Notes under the pieces: generated by a model
Database searches by the model: none
What the model was told of the DNA's origin: nothing
What the model saw: only the letters and a program-made list of their open reading frames with translations
Shown: positions 9,500 to 20,559 of the stretch, piece after piece
Layout: each line of letters begins with the position of its first letter
Numbering within the stretch: the first letter of the stretch is position 1
Position numbers and translations under genes: made by a program
Assembly: GCA_963922205.1 (NCBI GenBank)
Contig: CAWUHX010000005.1
Span: forward strand, 2,012,623 to 2,076,622
DNA from: Romanomermis culicivorax
Lineage: Eukaryota > Nematoda > Enoplea > Mermithida > Mermithidae
Length of the DNA: 64,000 nt
Direction: 5' to 3'

Positions 9500-10060
9500 T
9501 GTTACCGTTGCGGACGTCAGGAATAGGATCATGTAGTCTCAACTCCTGCTGCGAGAACATGATACATTGTCATTGCTGACGTCAGCAATAGGGCCCTGAA
9601 GCCAGCTATCGGTACACAGCAGCATGTAATGGTGCCGTTGCTGACGTCAAAAGGTGGAACCGAGGGTCTGATACCTTAAGTCAATGACATGAGATGCAGT
9701 TGTTTCAGACGTCAGATGTGGCACCCGTCAGACCTGCACATCTTCGAATAGTGACACGGTGCGTCACCATTGCTGACATCACGGATGGGGTGCAGACCAG
9801 CCGAACCTGTTACAACAACGTTGGTTTCACCTGTTGCAGACGTCAGAAGTCATTACTGCTGGAGTGTTAACTTAAACAACAACACGTAATGTCGGTTGCT
9901 GACGTCAGGAGTAGAACCCGGAGGGCTACCTACCCCTTAAAGCAACAGCAAGTGAAGCGGCTGTTGCAGACATCAGTGGTTGCATCCGTGAGGCTGAACC
10001 AGACAACAACAACAACCCGTAACGTTGTTGTTGCTGACGTCAAAGAACATGACCCGTAAA
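9500..10060. repeat. ~65-bp tandem array, each unit with a TGACGTCA-type palindrome
   Basis: GACGTC or a one-base variant occurs near 9513, 9578, 9643, 9708, 9774, 9839, 9902, 9968 and 10034, a spacing of 63-66 bases, with shared flanks (GTTGCTGACGTCA, then AGGAATAG-like words). Earlier sites lie at 9353 and 9013. TGACGTCA is the CRE/ATF consensus, so an enhancer or RNA-structure role is possible. Confidence 0.8.
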
Positions 10061-10179
10061 GTCTATGTTCGAGATGCAACACCCGGAAAATAAGAGAATC
10101 AGACCTTACAGTAAGTAGAAATGAAAAAGATAGAGGAACGTACGTAAGGGTGTCATACTGTAGCGGTGGCGTCCGAAAA

Positions 10180-10183
<4 letters not shown>

Positions 10184-10238
<55 letters not shown>
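10184..10238. repeat. 55-base poly(T) (poly(A) in element sense)
   Basis: An uninterrupted T run preceded by eight A. In the element's sense strand this is A55 followed by T8 in the middle of the leader. It may be the scar of a retroposed insertion, or a length artefact. There is no gene here. Confidence 0.9.
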
Positions 10239-10241
<3 letters not shown>

Positions 10242-10859
10242 ACTGCTCAGATGACCGAGAAAGGAAAAGGGAAAGGAAATAATCAAAGACGGGGAATACG
10301 AGATTTGGACATACGTGTGTTAAATGTGTAAACAGTAGGTGTAAAATTTTTGGGGCCGGAAAAGTGAGCAATTCCGACAGTTTCCGCCGACAGACAAAAA
10401 TACTGTACACAATTAACAAATTGCAGCCACGTATGAGGTCCAGAATCATACGTGGAGGGTGTACTGTATCATGGGGTCACGGACCACCAACAGTCAGGAG
10501 AGGCCGTAAACCCCTACAAGCTGTGATACCAGTACCCGCGTATGGGTATACTGTAGTTACAGTACGGGAATGGTCACAGGCGTACTGTAATGGCACCCAC
10601 CCGAAGGGCTACAGTATACCACCCAGGATTAGAGAAAAGGGGGGGATAAGGGAAAAGAAACAGATAAGGTAGTTTACAACACAGATTAAGTATGCAGAAT
10701 GTACAGAATGAATCAGAGGAGAAATACAGAATACTCGATATATAACTCAACTCTGGGACAAATAACTCGACCCTGGGGATAAATAACTCGACTCAGGGGG
10801 AATTTATTACTCATAGGTGATAATACACACGCATGAGATAATTATTTACATATATGGAT

Positions 10860-11225
10860 CACATTTAGATCACTCGTAAGGGCAAATCCCGTCTTACAGT
10901 AATTAAATTCGATGTTCAGGGATAAATTCCCCACCTACAGTAAAAACTCTCGGTGGCAAGGGAAAAATTTCCGGCTTACAGTAATAATACGCGACGTTAG
11001 GGGAGGTATCCGACCTACGGTAGCGGTAATCCGAAATAAGGGGCATTCCCGACCCATTAGGCAGTAAACCCGAATTTGGGGGGGTCCCCGACTTATTGGA
11101 TGGCTAGTACCCGATTTTAAGGGGGCTTGTCCGACTTAAAATGGGAGTTGACCCGACCTGGGGGTAGTTCCGACCCAAGGGTGAAGATTTTTGCACTTAA
11201 GGGCGAGTGCCAGACTTAAGGTCGA
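10860..11225. repeat. Degenerate tandem repeats in the leader
   Basis: Blocks of roughly 40-60 bases recur with shared words such as CTTACAGTAA, TCCGACCTA and CCCGACTTA. A shorter ~30-base triplet (ATAACTCGACCCTGGGGAT type) lies at 10745-10800. Confidence 0.55.
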
Positions 11226-11241
11226 TTTTCCAGCCTCGCCA
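11224..11241 (-). other. Primer-binding site
   Basis: Directly after the LTR end the minus strand reads TGGCGAGGCTGGAAAATC. Starting with TGG, the complement of a tRNA CCA end, and touching the LTR is what an LTR-element primer site looks like. I cannot name the tRNA. Confidence 0.7.
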
Positions 11242-12645
11242 TGTCACGTGTATGACATGTTGGTCTTGGGAGAGCTGGGGAGGTTTGGGTATCTCATCAG
11301 GTAATACCGTGTTTTAGACGTCACATTGATGGTGAACCATATCAGATTGATCCTATTACAGTGAGTAATAGGCTGTGACTCCTGATGGATACTGGCATTT
11401 TCCCCAGGCTTCCCAAGTTGGCGTTGGGGGCCTAACCTGGCAAATGGTGGCTATAGAGAGGTCTATAGTTGGTTCTCTTGTGTTGTCCTTGGGGTCTTGC
11501 TGTAGTGTAATGGACAACGCTGCCAGGCTAGGTGCGACAATCCCCGAGTCCTACTCAGTGAGAGTGGGGACAGGGTCACCCGTAAAATGATCTAATTTAT
11601 GGGACCCGATCGTGAACCAGACAGCCCCTTTTAGCCCGAACCTGAGAGGTGGAGGCCCTACTTATCTGTGGAAACCTTGGGAAACCGACTTAGGAAGGAT
11701 TTCCCAACAAATAACCCACAAATATCAATAATCCCCTGAGAAGACTCACCTAGTCCTGTTTCTCAAGCGATTACGACGCAACGGGCGGCAAGTCCCTGGA
11801 TGCTTTCGGTCTTCTGGCACTGGGAGCGGGGATACGATCCTCAAAACGTCCTAGTGGCGAGCGGCGGCGAGTGGGAGGGAGCGGGAGCGAGCGGGAGGCG
11901 AAACTCCAACGTTTAATTCACGAACCGGGGCGGTCGGACACATGGCACTGATGGGCAGCGGGGTACTGTAGGCGGTGAGCAGCGGACGCAATGAACAAGG
12001 GTAAATTTATGCAAATTTATTGGTAGTAAGGCGGCGGACGCACGGGTGTACAATAAAATATGCAAATTCGACGAAGGGCGGCGGACGCGGAGTTACAACC
12101 GGACGAAAGCTTGGTGAACCCAAGAATGAGCGAAAAAACTAAAGAAACATCTGCAGCTTGGGCGGAGTTTCTCGGCGCTCAAGCTAACTTCTGCAGCTAG
12201 ACGCGATGCAGAAGATGCCTATGAGCACATAGACATTTTTCATTCACATGCGTTTAGCACTGAGGCCGGCTGCAGTGCCTATGCTAAGCATATGAACGTC
12301 TTTAGCTAAAACTTCTTAGCTAGTCATTTTTGCGTAACAAAAACGAGGCTAATTTTGATGATAAGAGGTGCGTGAGCGCACCAAAAATAGCCATGTGCTC
12401 GTGGAGCACGACTGGCGGAAGTTTTTAGCTAAAGGGCCTACTGTAGCCCGCGTTTGTAAAGAAATAAAGATACAACAAAACGAAACATAGAAATGCATGA
12501 AAAATATAAAAAACGAACGTAAAATGCATGTGTAAAAATGAAATAAACAAAAGCGTGATCAAGTAATAAACGAAACATGAAAAATAACAAAAATGTCGGC
12601 ATGATCGGAATCACGTGACGTTAGAGAATTGAGCGGCACGTGACA
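11242..12645 (-). repeat. 5' LTR of the retroelement (1404 bp)
   Basis: On the minus strand the LTR begins TGTCACGTG at 12645 and ends CACGTGACA at 11242, a perfect 9-base inverted terminal repeat. Its boundaries were found by alignment by eye with the diverged inverted copy at 25255-26561, which shares long blocks over the whole length and has TGTCA/TGACA ends. The primer-binding TGG follows immediately. Confidence 0.9.
12009..12067. promoter_or_regulatory. Paired octamer (ATGCAAAT) sites in the LTR
   Basis: ATGCAAAT occurs at 12009-12016 and 12060-12067. The related solo LTR keeps a matching pair (25858-25865 and 25900-25907) although the sequence between has changed. Octamers are the classic POU-factor site, so a U3 enhancer role is a reasonable inference. 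No factor is shown. Confidence 0.4.
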
Positions 12646-14589
12646 ATACATAGAATACAGACATTGGCAGCAAAGAAAATGTGGAAACCTCAAATGAATC
12701 AACACAAAACTTGAACTTGTTTATTAGAAGTTAACGAAAAAATATAAAAAAATAATATATAAAATAGCAATTTGAACCATTGTACAGCATTCTGCTAAAA
12801 ATATTGAATCTTTTAGAAATCCTCCTCCAAGAATTCAGAAATTTGTCGAAATTCTAGTGAAATTTTAAATTTTGAGCCATTCTTCTTGAGAAATTTCTCT
12901 AAACTTTTGTACAACTATTCACTAAATTCGAATTTTCTCCGGTTTTTTTTGACAAGTTTTGCCAAATTAACCTGAATATCAAATATTTCTGGAAATTACG
13001 CACACGAAAATTGAGAAGTTATATAAAAATCCAACAGAAAATTTGGGTTTTTTCAAAACTTTTCCTGGAAAAAATTGAAAAATTTCCATCAAATTCTGCA
13101 CAAAAATTCAATTTCATGAAATTTTTCCTGGAAAAAAAATTGAACCATGTTATAAAATTCTGCTGCAAATTATTTTTCGGCTTCTTCCCTCAACAAATTG
13201 AGCAGTTTGTTCAAATTCAGCTCGAAATGTGAACTTTTTGGAAATTTTCCTCAGAAAATTGGGCAATTGGTTGGAATTTTTTTGAAAATCTAAATTCTGA
13301 AAAAGTTCTGCATTTTTGTGAAACTTTAAATTTTTCCAGGAAAAAATTAAGAATTTTGTTCAAATTGTTCTGCAAAATTAGAATTTTATTGAAATTTTTT
13401 CCGTGATAAGTGAGGAAATTTGTTTCAATTCCGCTGAAAATTTGAATTTTTTTGGAATTTCTCCTTCCAAAAATTGAAAATTTTTTTAAAAAATAGTGTA
13501 TCCAGACTTCTAGATAATTTGGAATATCTATCAAAAAATTTCTAATCAAAATTCATTTCAAATAGGAAAATACTATTTAAAAAATAATAGAATATGGTTT
13601 ATTAATTTATTACACTTCCACATTTCACGTATAGTGTGGAATAACATGTAAGATAGCATAAAACCACAGCTTCATAGACATTAGATCTACAAAAAAATAT
13701 AGCTAGAAAAGTAGCACCATAGCATAGAACATAGCAAGATTCATTTGTTGAAATCCTGCTGAAAATCTTAATGTTTTTTTCCCAGAAAAAATTTTACGAC
13801 TTCATAAAATTTTACTTCAAATTTGAATTTTTTGAAATTTTTCACTTGAAAATTCAACAATTTTTTGAAATTCAACTAATAATTCGAACTTCTAGCATTT
13901 TTTGCTCCTAAAATCTCAAATTGTGTGCAATTCTGCTCAAAGTTTCTATTTTTCTAATTTTTTCTCTCATTAATTAGGATTTTGTTCATATTCTGTTGCG
14001 AATTTGTATTACTTAGAATTATTTGGGAAACATTTAATAATTTGTTGGATATCTGCTGAAGTTTCATATCAAATCTCACGAAAAAACGAAAAATTGATGG
14101 AAATTATGCCTAACAATGTGGTTTTTCCGCCCAAAATTGAATAAATCTTTGAAAGATTGCTTAAAATTTGAATTGTAAACAATTTTTTGAATTTTAAGCA
14201 AAAAGAATTTTGCCTGTAAAAAATCAAATTTCCAACAGAATTTCAAAAAATTCAAATTTAGGGGAGATTTTAAGCAAATTTATCCATCTTTTCTCATGAA
14301 ATTTCTAGAAATATTGAATGTTAAACAGAATTGTGACAAATTCGGTTCTAAAAAATTAAAATTATATCAAATTAGTTTTTGTGTCGACTTATTATCAATT
14401 GTTGATTAAATTAAATTAAATTGATTAAATTTCATTGCCTTTTAAAATCAATTTTTCAAAATTTTGCAACGAGTTCAAACAATTGATCTATCAATAATAA
14501 AGGATAATTTGAATGATTCTGTGAATCAATTTTTTCTAATTTCATGCAGAACCCAAAATATCGATCAATAATTCACAAGAAACTTTGAT
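12646..14589. repeat. AT-rich degenerate repeats flanking the element
   Basis: No gene seen. Words such as AAATTTTTCTGGAAAAAATTGA recur. Bases about 12775-13000 match 41080-41430 in inverted orientation (shared TTTTGAGCCATTCTTCTTGA and GCCAAATTAACCTGAATAT), so this is a dispersed family. Bases 12660-12700 match 48658-48695 (ACATTGGCAGCAAAG). Confidence 0.6.
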
Positions 14590-15120
14590 TCATGAATGTA
14601 CATTCCCTGTTCATAAATTTTAGCTTTTGACGTGTTGCATATTGTTCCTATTCAATGTCCATATCATAATTCTTGTTATTCGATGATCCATGCTATGGTA
14701 CCATTTTTCGTGCTCTAATTTTCTGTGTAGATCTAATGTTTATTTAGCTGTTATGTTATGCTATCCTTTCATGTTATTCAACTCTATAGGTGATATACCA
14801 AAGTGTGATAAATGGAAGTGCTATATTCTATTATGTTTGAAAAATCGAATTTCTCCAAGAATCTTCATTAGGAACTTTTCAGCTTTAGATATTCCAAAAT
14901 TTGGTACAAATTTGAGTTCTGACATTTTTTTTTTTCAAATTCAAAAATATATCTGCAAGTTCTATAGAAAGTTAAAATTTTCAACATATTATTTGTGATG
15001 GCATTTCAGCAGTATCAACTAGAGTTTAATTTCGAATAGATTCCGTCCTACAGTAAGTTGTAAAATCCTATACCACAAATCTTTCTAGCAAAACAGCATA
15101 GATCTGCTTAGCAAAGTTGT
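14590..15120 (+). repeat. Segment duplicated at 15900-16500
   Basis: 14590-14800 matches 16297-16497 (GTGTAGATCTAATGTTTAT, GTTATTCAACTCTATA), and 15035-15110 matches 15920-15995 (CGAATAGATT..TCCTACA..ACAAATCTTTC). The two blocks appear in opposite order in the two copies. The second copy runs close to the promoter region of the gene at 16641. Confidence 0.55.
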
Positions 15121-15361
15121 GGAGAACAGCACATGCCACAATAATGTGGCCATCCTTCCTTGAGGAATACTGCAATTTTTCATCGAGGCACAGGACACAT
15201 CGTTTGATCATAAGCTGGATGACCAGTCTTGTTGAGGAATGAGCAAAGTTGTATCATTTCTCTGAAGCAGTTAGAGGGTTTCTTAACGTTTTCATCAAAT
15301 ATTTGAGACATCGATACCCATGGTTCCCAAAAATATGGAAGCATCCAGGTAAAGTTTCCAA
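15065..15361 (-). pseudogene. PIF/Harbinger (HARBI1-like) transposase remnant
   Basis: The minus strand encodes pieces of a DDE transposase C-terminus: GNHGYRCLKYLMKTLRNP, then a frame break, NFAHSSTRLVIQ, another break, and IIVACAVLHNFAKQIY. The order GD/NxGY, then AHSSTR, then IIxACxxLHN is that of the DDE_Tnp_4 family. Stops and frameshifts show it is dead. Confidence 0.65.
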
Positions 15362-15409
15362 CTGAGTTTTCAAATTTGATTGCTGGAATATGTGGACATC
15401 ATGAGTACG

Positions 15410-15820
15410 CATACATGTAATTGGGGGGGGAAGTGCTATATGAACCCCCCCCCAGAAATGGCTAGCCATTGGGCGACCCCCCCAGGATTTTCCAATCCTA
15501 TGGCTAGCCATATGGTAGCCCTAGGGACCCCCATAGTTTTAGGCGGAAAAATACTGAAAAATGTCAATTTTTGAACAAAAAATGGTCAAAAAAGTCAATT
15601 TTCTCGGCACTTCGCGCCATAAGTATGTATTTTATCCTTTTTTAGACAAAAATTACTACTTTTTAAACCGTTTTTCGGACATTTTTCATGGAAAAAATCG
15701 AATTTTTTTCCTTCAGAGACCCCCCCCCCCCAAATTTTGGGAATTACTGACCCCCGGCCCCAAAAAAGTGCTCCAACCCCCCCCCCCCCCCCCAGACCTC
15801 CGAGCTCCGTTACATGTATG
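15410..15820. mobile_element. 411-bp MITE, hAT-like, with 8-bp target duplication
   Basis: Ends CATACATGTAA and TTACATGTATG, flanked on both sides by TGAGTACG (15402-15409 and 15821-15828), an exact 8-base duplication as hAT-type elements make. Contains runs of 8-17 G or C. Homologues: 54882-55304 (full length) and 24649-24833 (3' part only). Non-coding. Confidence 0.85.
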
Positions 15821-16640
15821 TGAGTACGACCCTCCCAACTGGCCATGACATTGCAAATTTTCAGTGTGTCATACACATGTGTTGGATATTGATTGAAAAG
15901 TTGCATGTACAGTTTGTTTTCGAGTAGATTTCATCCTACATTGGCTGTAAAATACAATACAACAAATCTTTCCAAGAAGACAGCATTGGAAAAATACTGA
16001 CTACAGTTTGTAAGCTAATTGACAACAAATTATTATCAGGTCAGCTAACAACTCCTTGATTTAGCCACCATGTATGACCTTGAATGAAATAAATAATGGT
16101 CTAATTGCAAACATGGGTTTGAGAAACATACACAAAAAATACCATCAGGAAAAGTCAATAAACCTTTTCCAGGTTGTAAACTAAAGAGTGTAACATAGTT
16201 TGTGTATGTTCTAATGAGAATTTATCTTTTACTGGAAAAAGTGCTAAAAATGTGACACTTATATAAATTCATCATGGTCATACTCGAAACGTTTCATGAA
16301 TGTACATCTGGTGTTTATACATATTATCCTTTGACATGTTCCATAATGTTCCCCATAGCTATATCATACTTCTTGTTATTTGATAATCTATGCTATGACA
16401 CCATATTAGCAGCTTTAATTCCCAGTGTAGATCTAATGTTTATACAGCTGTTGTTCTATGCTATCTTTCACGTTATTCAACTCTATACCTGATATATGGT
16501 AGGATGATTAAAGAATGAACCATATTCACTGACTTATAGAAGGTTTGTAATTCTCAATGTTTCGTTCCCCCTAGACATATTCCAGCAATCGGCATTGAAC
16601 TATCATCCTAATATTCCATTTATTCATTGAATCAATCAAA

Positions 16641-17740
16641 ATGTTCCTGGCTGCAATGATCATTTCACTGGTAAGCTTTATTATGCACTTTTATCCTACC
16701 AGTAGATTAACATTTTGCAAATTCCTCTTGGAAGTGTCCCACATTATAGTAACATATTATATTAAATCACCCTAAATCAGTGATTCCATCAGGCCTAACT
16801 CTTAGATCCTGGAGAAACATGTAGAAAAGATGAAGAATATCAACAACCATGTAACAGAGGTTTAAAAAATGTGAATATTCTATCTGAAAAGACCAGCATA
16901 TCATTCAATCCCTTTCACACTTGAAGCCAATCCAACATTTTGAACTTTATACAACACAAAATATACAGTTGGTGTACAATCCAAAGTATAAAGCCTCCTG
17001 ATACTTCTTTATTAGTGTCAAACTTTTCAAATTCTTCAGGGAGGTTTGAGGTGATGAATTTAGAAAAGGCCATACCAAATTATAAGCATCTAATTAACCT
17101 CTGCTGTCAACCAGGAAGTAATGATACAGAACTATTATCACTGTACAACTATAATGAAACCTTTATTTATAGTTGCAAATAAAACATGCCCAACTAAAGA
17201 GCATGCTGAGATATTTTATGAAGATTATAAAGAAGAAATTAAAAGGCTTGAATGCAAAACATTCCTGGAGCTGATAGTAAAAAGTAATATATTCTATCAT
17301 ATGACCTAAGTAATGAATATAGTGTACTTGATTTTTTAACCCCTAAAAACTTTTGAAGAAACCTGCAATGAACAATTGATGAAATGTAAGAGGGGCATCT
17401 ATAGTTTGAACAAAAAAGGTAAAATATTTTCCTAATTATAGCAAAACGAAGTTCAAAAGTTCGGACTTTATTCGAGAATTTTAATAATTTTGCAATTGGG
17501 AAATGAGGTACAACAGTCAAAAAAACTACTCTAGTTTAATCTCCAAATCACCATATTTTTCATTTTCTCTAGAAAACCTGGAGTCCTCGCATTTAAAGTT
17601 TGCTGAAAGGGCATACAACTCTCTAATAAAGATTTGCTTCAAAGAGTCAGGTTAGAATATAAAATCCTACTCACTCATTAATTTCAAAAATCCTTCATTT
17701 CTCAGACCTCAAAGTGACACTGCCAACAGAAGAGCATTAG
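16641..17740 (+). CDS. Multi-exon cysteine-rich secreted protein (family unsure)
   Basis: Probable gene. Exons I can join: 16806-16859, 17040-17117, 17173-17283, 17359-17418, 17573-17650, 17706-17740 (TAG). Every junction is phase 1 and the five internal exons are multiples of three, which is hard to get by chance. The product of about 140 residues has nine Cys (GETCRKDEEYQQPC, NLCCQPG, KTCPTKEHAEIF, RLECKTFLEL, KTCNEQLMKCKRG, LIKICFKES) and mostly helical-looking sequence. The likely first exon (16641-16670, MFLAAMIISL then GTAAGC) looks like a signal peptide but ends in phase 0, so a micro-exon or another start is missing. The donor at 16860 (GTTTAA) is weak. The Cys spacing recalls nematode DUF19/T20D4.11-like proteins; low confidence. 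Confidence 0.55.
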
Positions 17741-18084
17741 AAAAAATTCACAGAAGATCTAGAAGGAGAGAAAAAAATTTCAAAATGTTTATTGCTTTTT
17801 GGAACTTTGTTTTCCTAGTAAAGGGTTGTAATATATGACATAAGAAGATGATTTAATGTTCTTGAGATTTCAGAGCCTAAGGAGGAAACATCATAGAAAA
17901 TGACTGAAGCATGTAAATTTCCATTGTGTATCAAAGGAGAAGATGTTACTCACTGTAGTATTGCAAAAGCATCAACCTCAATGGCATTTTCTTTACAGAA
18001 GAGATGGGAAAGCTTCGTTGCTGAAAAGACAAAATATAGCGGAAAATGCGGAAGATGTTTTTGCATTTTGTTGCAATGCAAGAT
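17741..18084. other. No feature seen
   Basis: AT-rich sequence downstream of the cysteine-rich gene. Short open frames only. Confidence 0.5.
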
Positions 18085-18500
18085 GGCATGTACACCCTGG
18101 CTATCTGGCTTTGGTTCTTGGGAGATCCCTGACTTAGCTCTAACCCTAACGCTAACTAGATGAGAGAGAGATCAGAGGCAGTGACTACTCAGAGACAAAT
18201 GTGGAATGGGGTGATTATTATTGAACAAAGCAAAAGTACAAGTTAGAAATACAAAGTGCCACAACAAAACACAACACCAAGGTCAGTGCTGCAGAGCAAC
18301 GAACACCCAGAAACAAGGCCTCACACCTTCTGTGCCTTCTACTGAGAGACGGTAGTAAGAATTTGAGCAAAAGAAAACACACACTAGTGGACCACAGACA
18401 AAGTTCAACAGAAAACACACTTCTACTGAGAAAATGAATGTTGAAAATGGTAAATGTAGTCGGCGTAGTGCACCAGAAAAAAGCACACTAAAGAAAAATG
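18085..18500 (-). repeat. Dispersed LTR-like repeat B, copy 1
   Basis: Minus-strand match to 28170-28630 over most of its length (GACCTTGGTGTTGTGTT, CAATAATAATC, GTCACTGCCTCT, AACCAAAGCCAG, CCAGGGTGTACATG). Moderate length, no coding content and a TTCAATAATAA motif suggest a solo LTR, but boundaries and target duplication are not resolved. Confidence 0.5.
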
Positions 18501-18518
18501 ACAGTCGGTCACTGACTA

Positions 18519-20429
18519 GGGGCTGGTTGCAATATTTGGGTTTAAGTCCGAGCTAGTGATTATCTCCAGCAAAATAATCATGCGCTCGCAATCAGCAGTT
18601 GCAATAACCTGGGGATGATCCCGACCTTGCGATTATCTCGAGCTCGAAATAATCGCCAGCTCAGACTAAAACCCGAGCTCATGCAGTGCGGTTGCAATAA
18701 ATTTTGAAGTCTAATTCTGATCGCCAGGTCAGTTTCAGTGGCACGCTAAAGTTAATTGTCATTGGTAGTAGGTTTAAGTTTGAGAAATTTGTTGTTTTTT
18801 ATACTTGTCATAGTGAATTTTCTACATAATCAACTAAATAGTCACCAAGCGAATCGAGTTAGATTTGTTCAACATTTTGACAATAAATATTTGGTTTTGG
18901 CCTGTATCCAATGTTGCTAAAATGTGAATTCTGATTTTTCGGATTCGATTTTTTTTTTCTTTCCGATGCTAATTTTTCTTGCTTAATAGAACCACTGTTT
19001 CATTCCAAAGGATCCACTTTTTGCCACTTCGGCTCTTCAACCATCAAACCTAGGCTTCCCCATAAAACTTTAGATGAAACAGCAGCCAATTCAGATAAAT
19101 TAGTATCAGATCACAGACCTCCCCTGATCTATTGGAATGCTGCTGGTGTGCTTCTATGATGGTTTGAGAATTTTCAGGAGGTAGACAAGAATCAGGCCGT
19201 TTGCCATACATTTTCCAAACCGCCTTTTTCCTTTCTCAAATCTTCTTTTGTACGGCTTTTCACATTTTTCAATCTAATTCTTATACCTTCCAGAATTCTA
19301 TGGACAATGGAATTTTGTGCATTGTCTTCGGCTCCCATTATATTTGTTGTATTTTGGATTATGTCGGGCGCAGATGAGTCGCAGTCAGGATTGGGATTCG
19401 GAGGTTGCGTCCTTAATGTACGTGTTTCCCACACCCACGTTTACCCGATTAGCTTAATCTCTTGTACTTAAACCCCAACACTAATTATCCCACCAATTAA
19501 GGAAAGTCTAATTTCCTTAATTGTCTCCCTTATTACCTAAAGTCAAAAGGCGAAAGTTTTCTACCTTTATATTTTACACAATAAGAAATGAACAACTCCC
19601 ACGCACTGGGCAAGAGAAAGAAGAGCTGCGTGGTGGGAGGTGACGAATGGTGTGACTAGTGGTGGCGGGCGTGGCACACAACTAGTATATAAAGTATACG
19701 TTAAAAGTGAACAACAAAAAAAACTATTGAGGGAGACCAGCGCACGTGTACCGACGTACACTACAGTAAGACGGCTGCTAATGGTCCGCGTTGCTCTCTC
19801 CACTTGCCACCTGCGGGCCTCATACGCGTTTTGATAAAATAACAAAAATCGGTGGAAAACACACTACATCATATTCCAGACATGGGGCCGGTTTCATCAA
19901 AGAAACTAAAGCTACAGCTGAGCTGCAGCTCAAGCTTTAGCTTAACTAGTAGCTTAACTATATATTATACCATTGTCGTAAGCATATCGAGAAGTTTAAG
20001 ATGCAGCTGAGCTGTCCAAATCCAAAACTAATCGATATTCCAGACAAATCTCTCTCAAAAGTACATCTTTCCTAGGTGTTCACTTCGGAATGCGTTTTCT
20101 CCTTGAAACTACTCGAAATTTAAGCGGGAACAAAAGACATACCAACAGCAAACAGAAAAACAAACAATGTTGGACGCAGTGTTTTTTCACCAACTTTTGT
20201 TTACTTTTCACTTCATGCACATAATGATGTATTGGCAATGTTTCTTCCCGGAAGGTCAAGATAATCACGAGCTCGGACTTATATCTGAGCATCAGTTAAT
20301 CACGAGCTCGTTATTTTTATTGCAACCAGAGAAAGATGAAACTGAGCTCGCGATTAGCTAATTCTCAGCATTAACAACTTAATACTGAGCTCGCGATAAT
20401 CCTCAGCATTAGTTATTGCAACTGGCCCC
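18519..20429. mobile_element. 1.9-kb DNA transposon-like element with terminal inverted repeats
   Basis: Starts GGGGCTGGTTGCAATA and ends TATTGCAACTGGCCCC. Next to each end are several copies of GAGCTCGCGATTATC/CTCAGCATTA type motifs. The interior carries a minus-strand frame at 19434-19192 (80 codons, basic, DNA-binding-like composition) and a second GGGGCCGGTTTCATC motif at 19884 suggesting a nested element. No transposase recognised. The superfamily is unclear. Confidence 0.6.
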
Positions 20430-20559
20430 AGGAGTGGAAGATGGTGCATGAAAACCAAACACAATTATCGAAAACCATGCCAAATGATAACTAAACACTG
20501 TTATGCAAAACATCTTTGTTCATTATTTTTAGCACCAAAAAATAGTATAGCAGGGACGG

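Larger units (their letters stand above)
7549..11223 (-). other. Long retroelement leader (3.7 kb) without a convincing gene
   Basis: Between primer site and gag start. It holds imperfect tandem arrays (10860-11225, 10690-10800, 9500-10060), a 55-base T tract on the plus strand, and GC-rich unique sequence with recurring GAGGCGGAC words (about 8120-8770). Reading frames over 60 codons exist but look random. The gag frame is open back to about 7711, and a splice-acceptor-like site (pyrimidine-rich tract then AG, exon from 7685 on the minus strand) precedes it, so gag could have an N-terminal extension or a spliced leader. This leader is much longer than the few hundred bases usual for Ty3/gypsy elements. 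Confidence 0.6.
1..12645 (-). mobile_element. Ty3/gypsy-type LTR retroelement with env between gag and pol (left end off window)
   Basis: An endogenous retrovirus-like element read on the minus strand. Seen: LTR with perfect 9-base inverted ends (12645-11242), TGG primer site abutting it, long leader, gag (from 7548), an overlapping -1-frame region X (5800-4961), an env-like glycoprotein (4932-3058), and protease, protease-like, RT and RNase H (3057 to 1). Integrase and the 3' LTR would lie left of base 1. The gag and RT sequences are of Ty3/gypsy style. The unusual part is the order gag-env-pol. The coding frame has no stops other than UGA 3060-3058, so the copy looks young or still constrained. 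GC content is clearly higher than in the surrounding DNA. A predicted 4-base target duplication would be ATAC (12646-12649), to be matched beyond the left edge. Confidence 0.9.

Noticed and set aside
9013-10060. CRISPR-like spacing of repeated motifs
   Set aside because: Repeat core is short and palindromic, the between-motif sequence is also repeated, and the DNA is eukaryotic; this is a tandem array.
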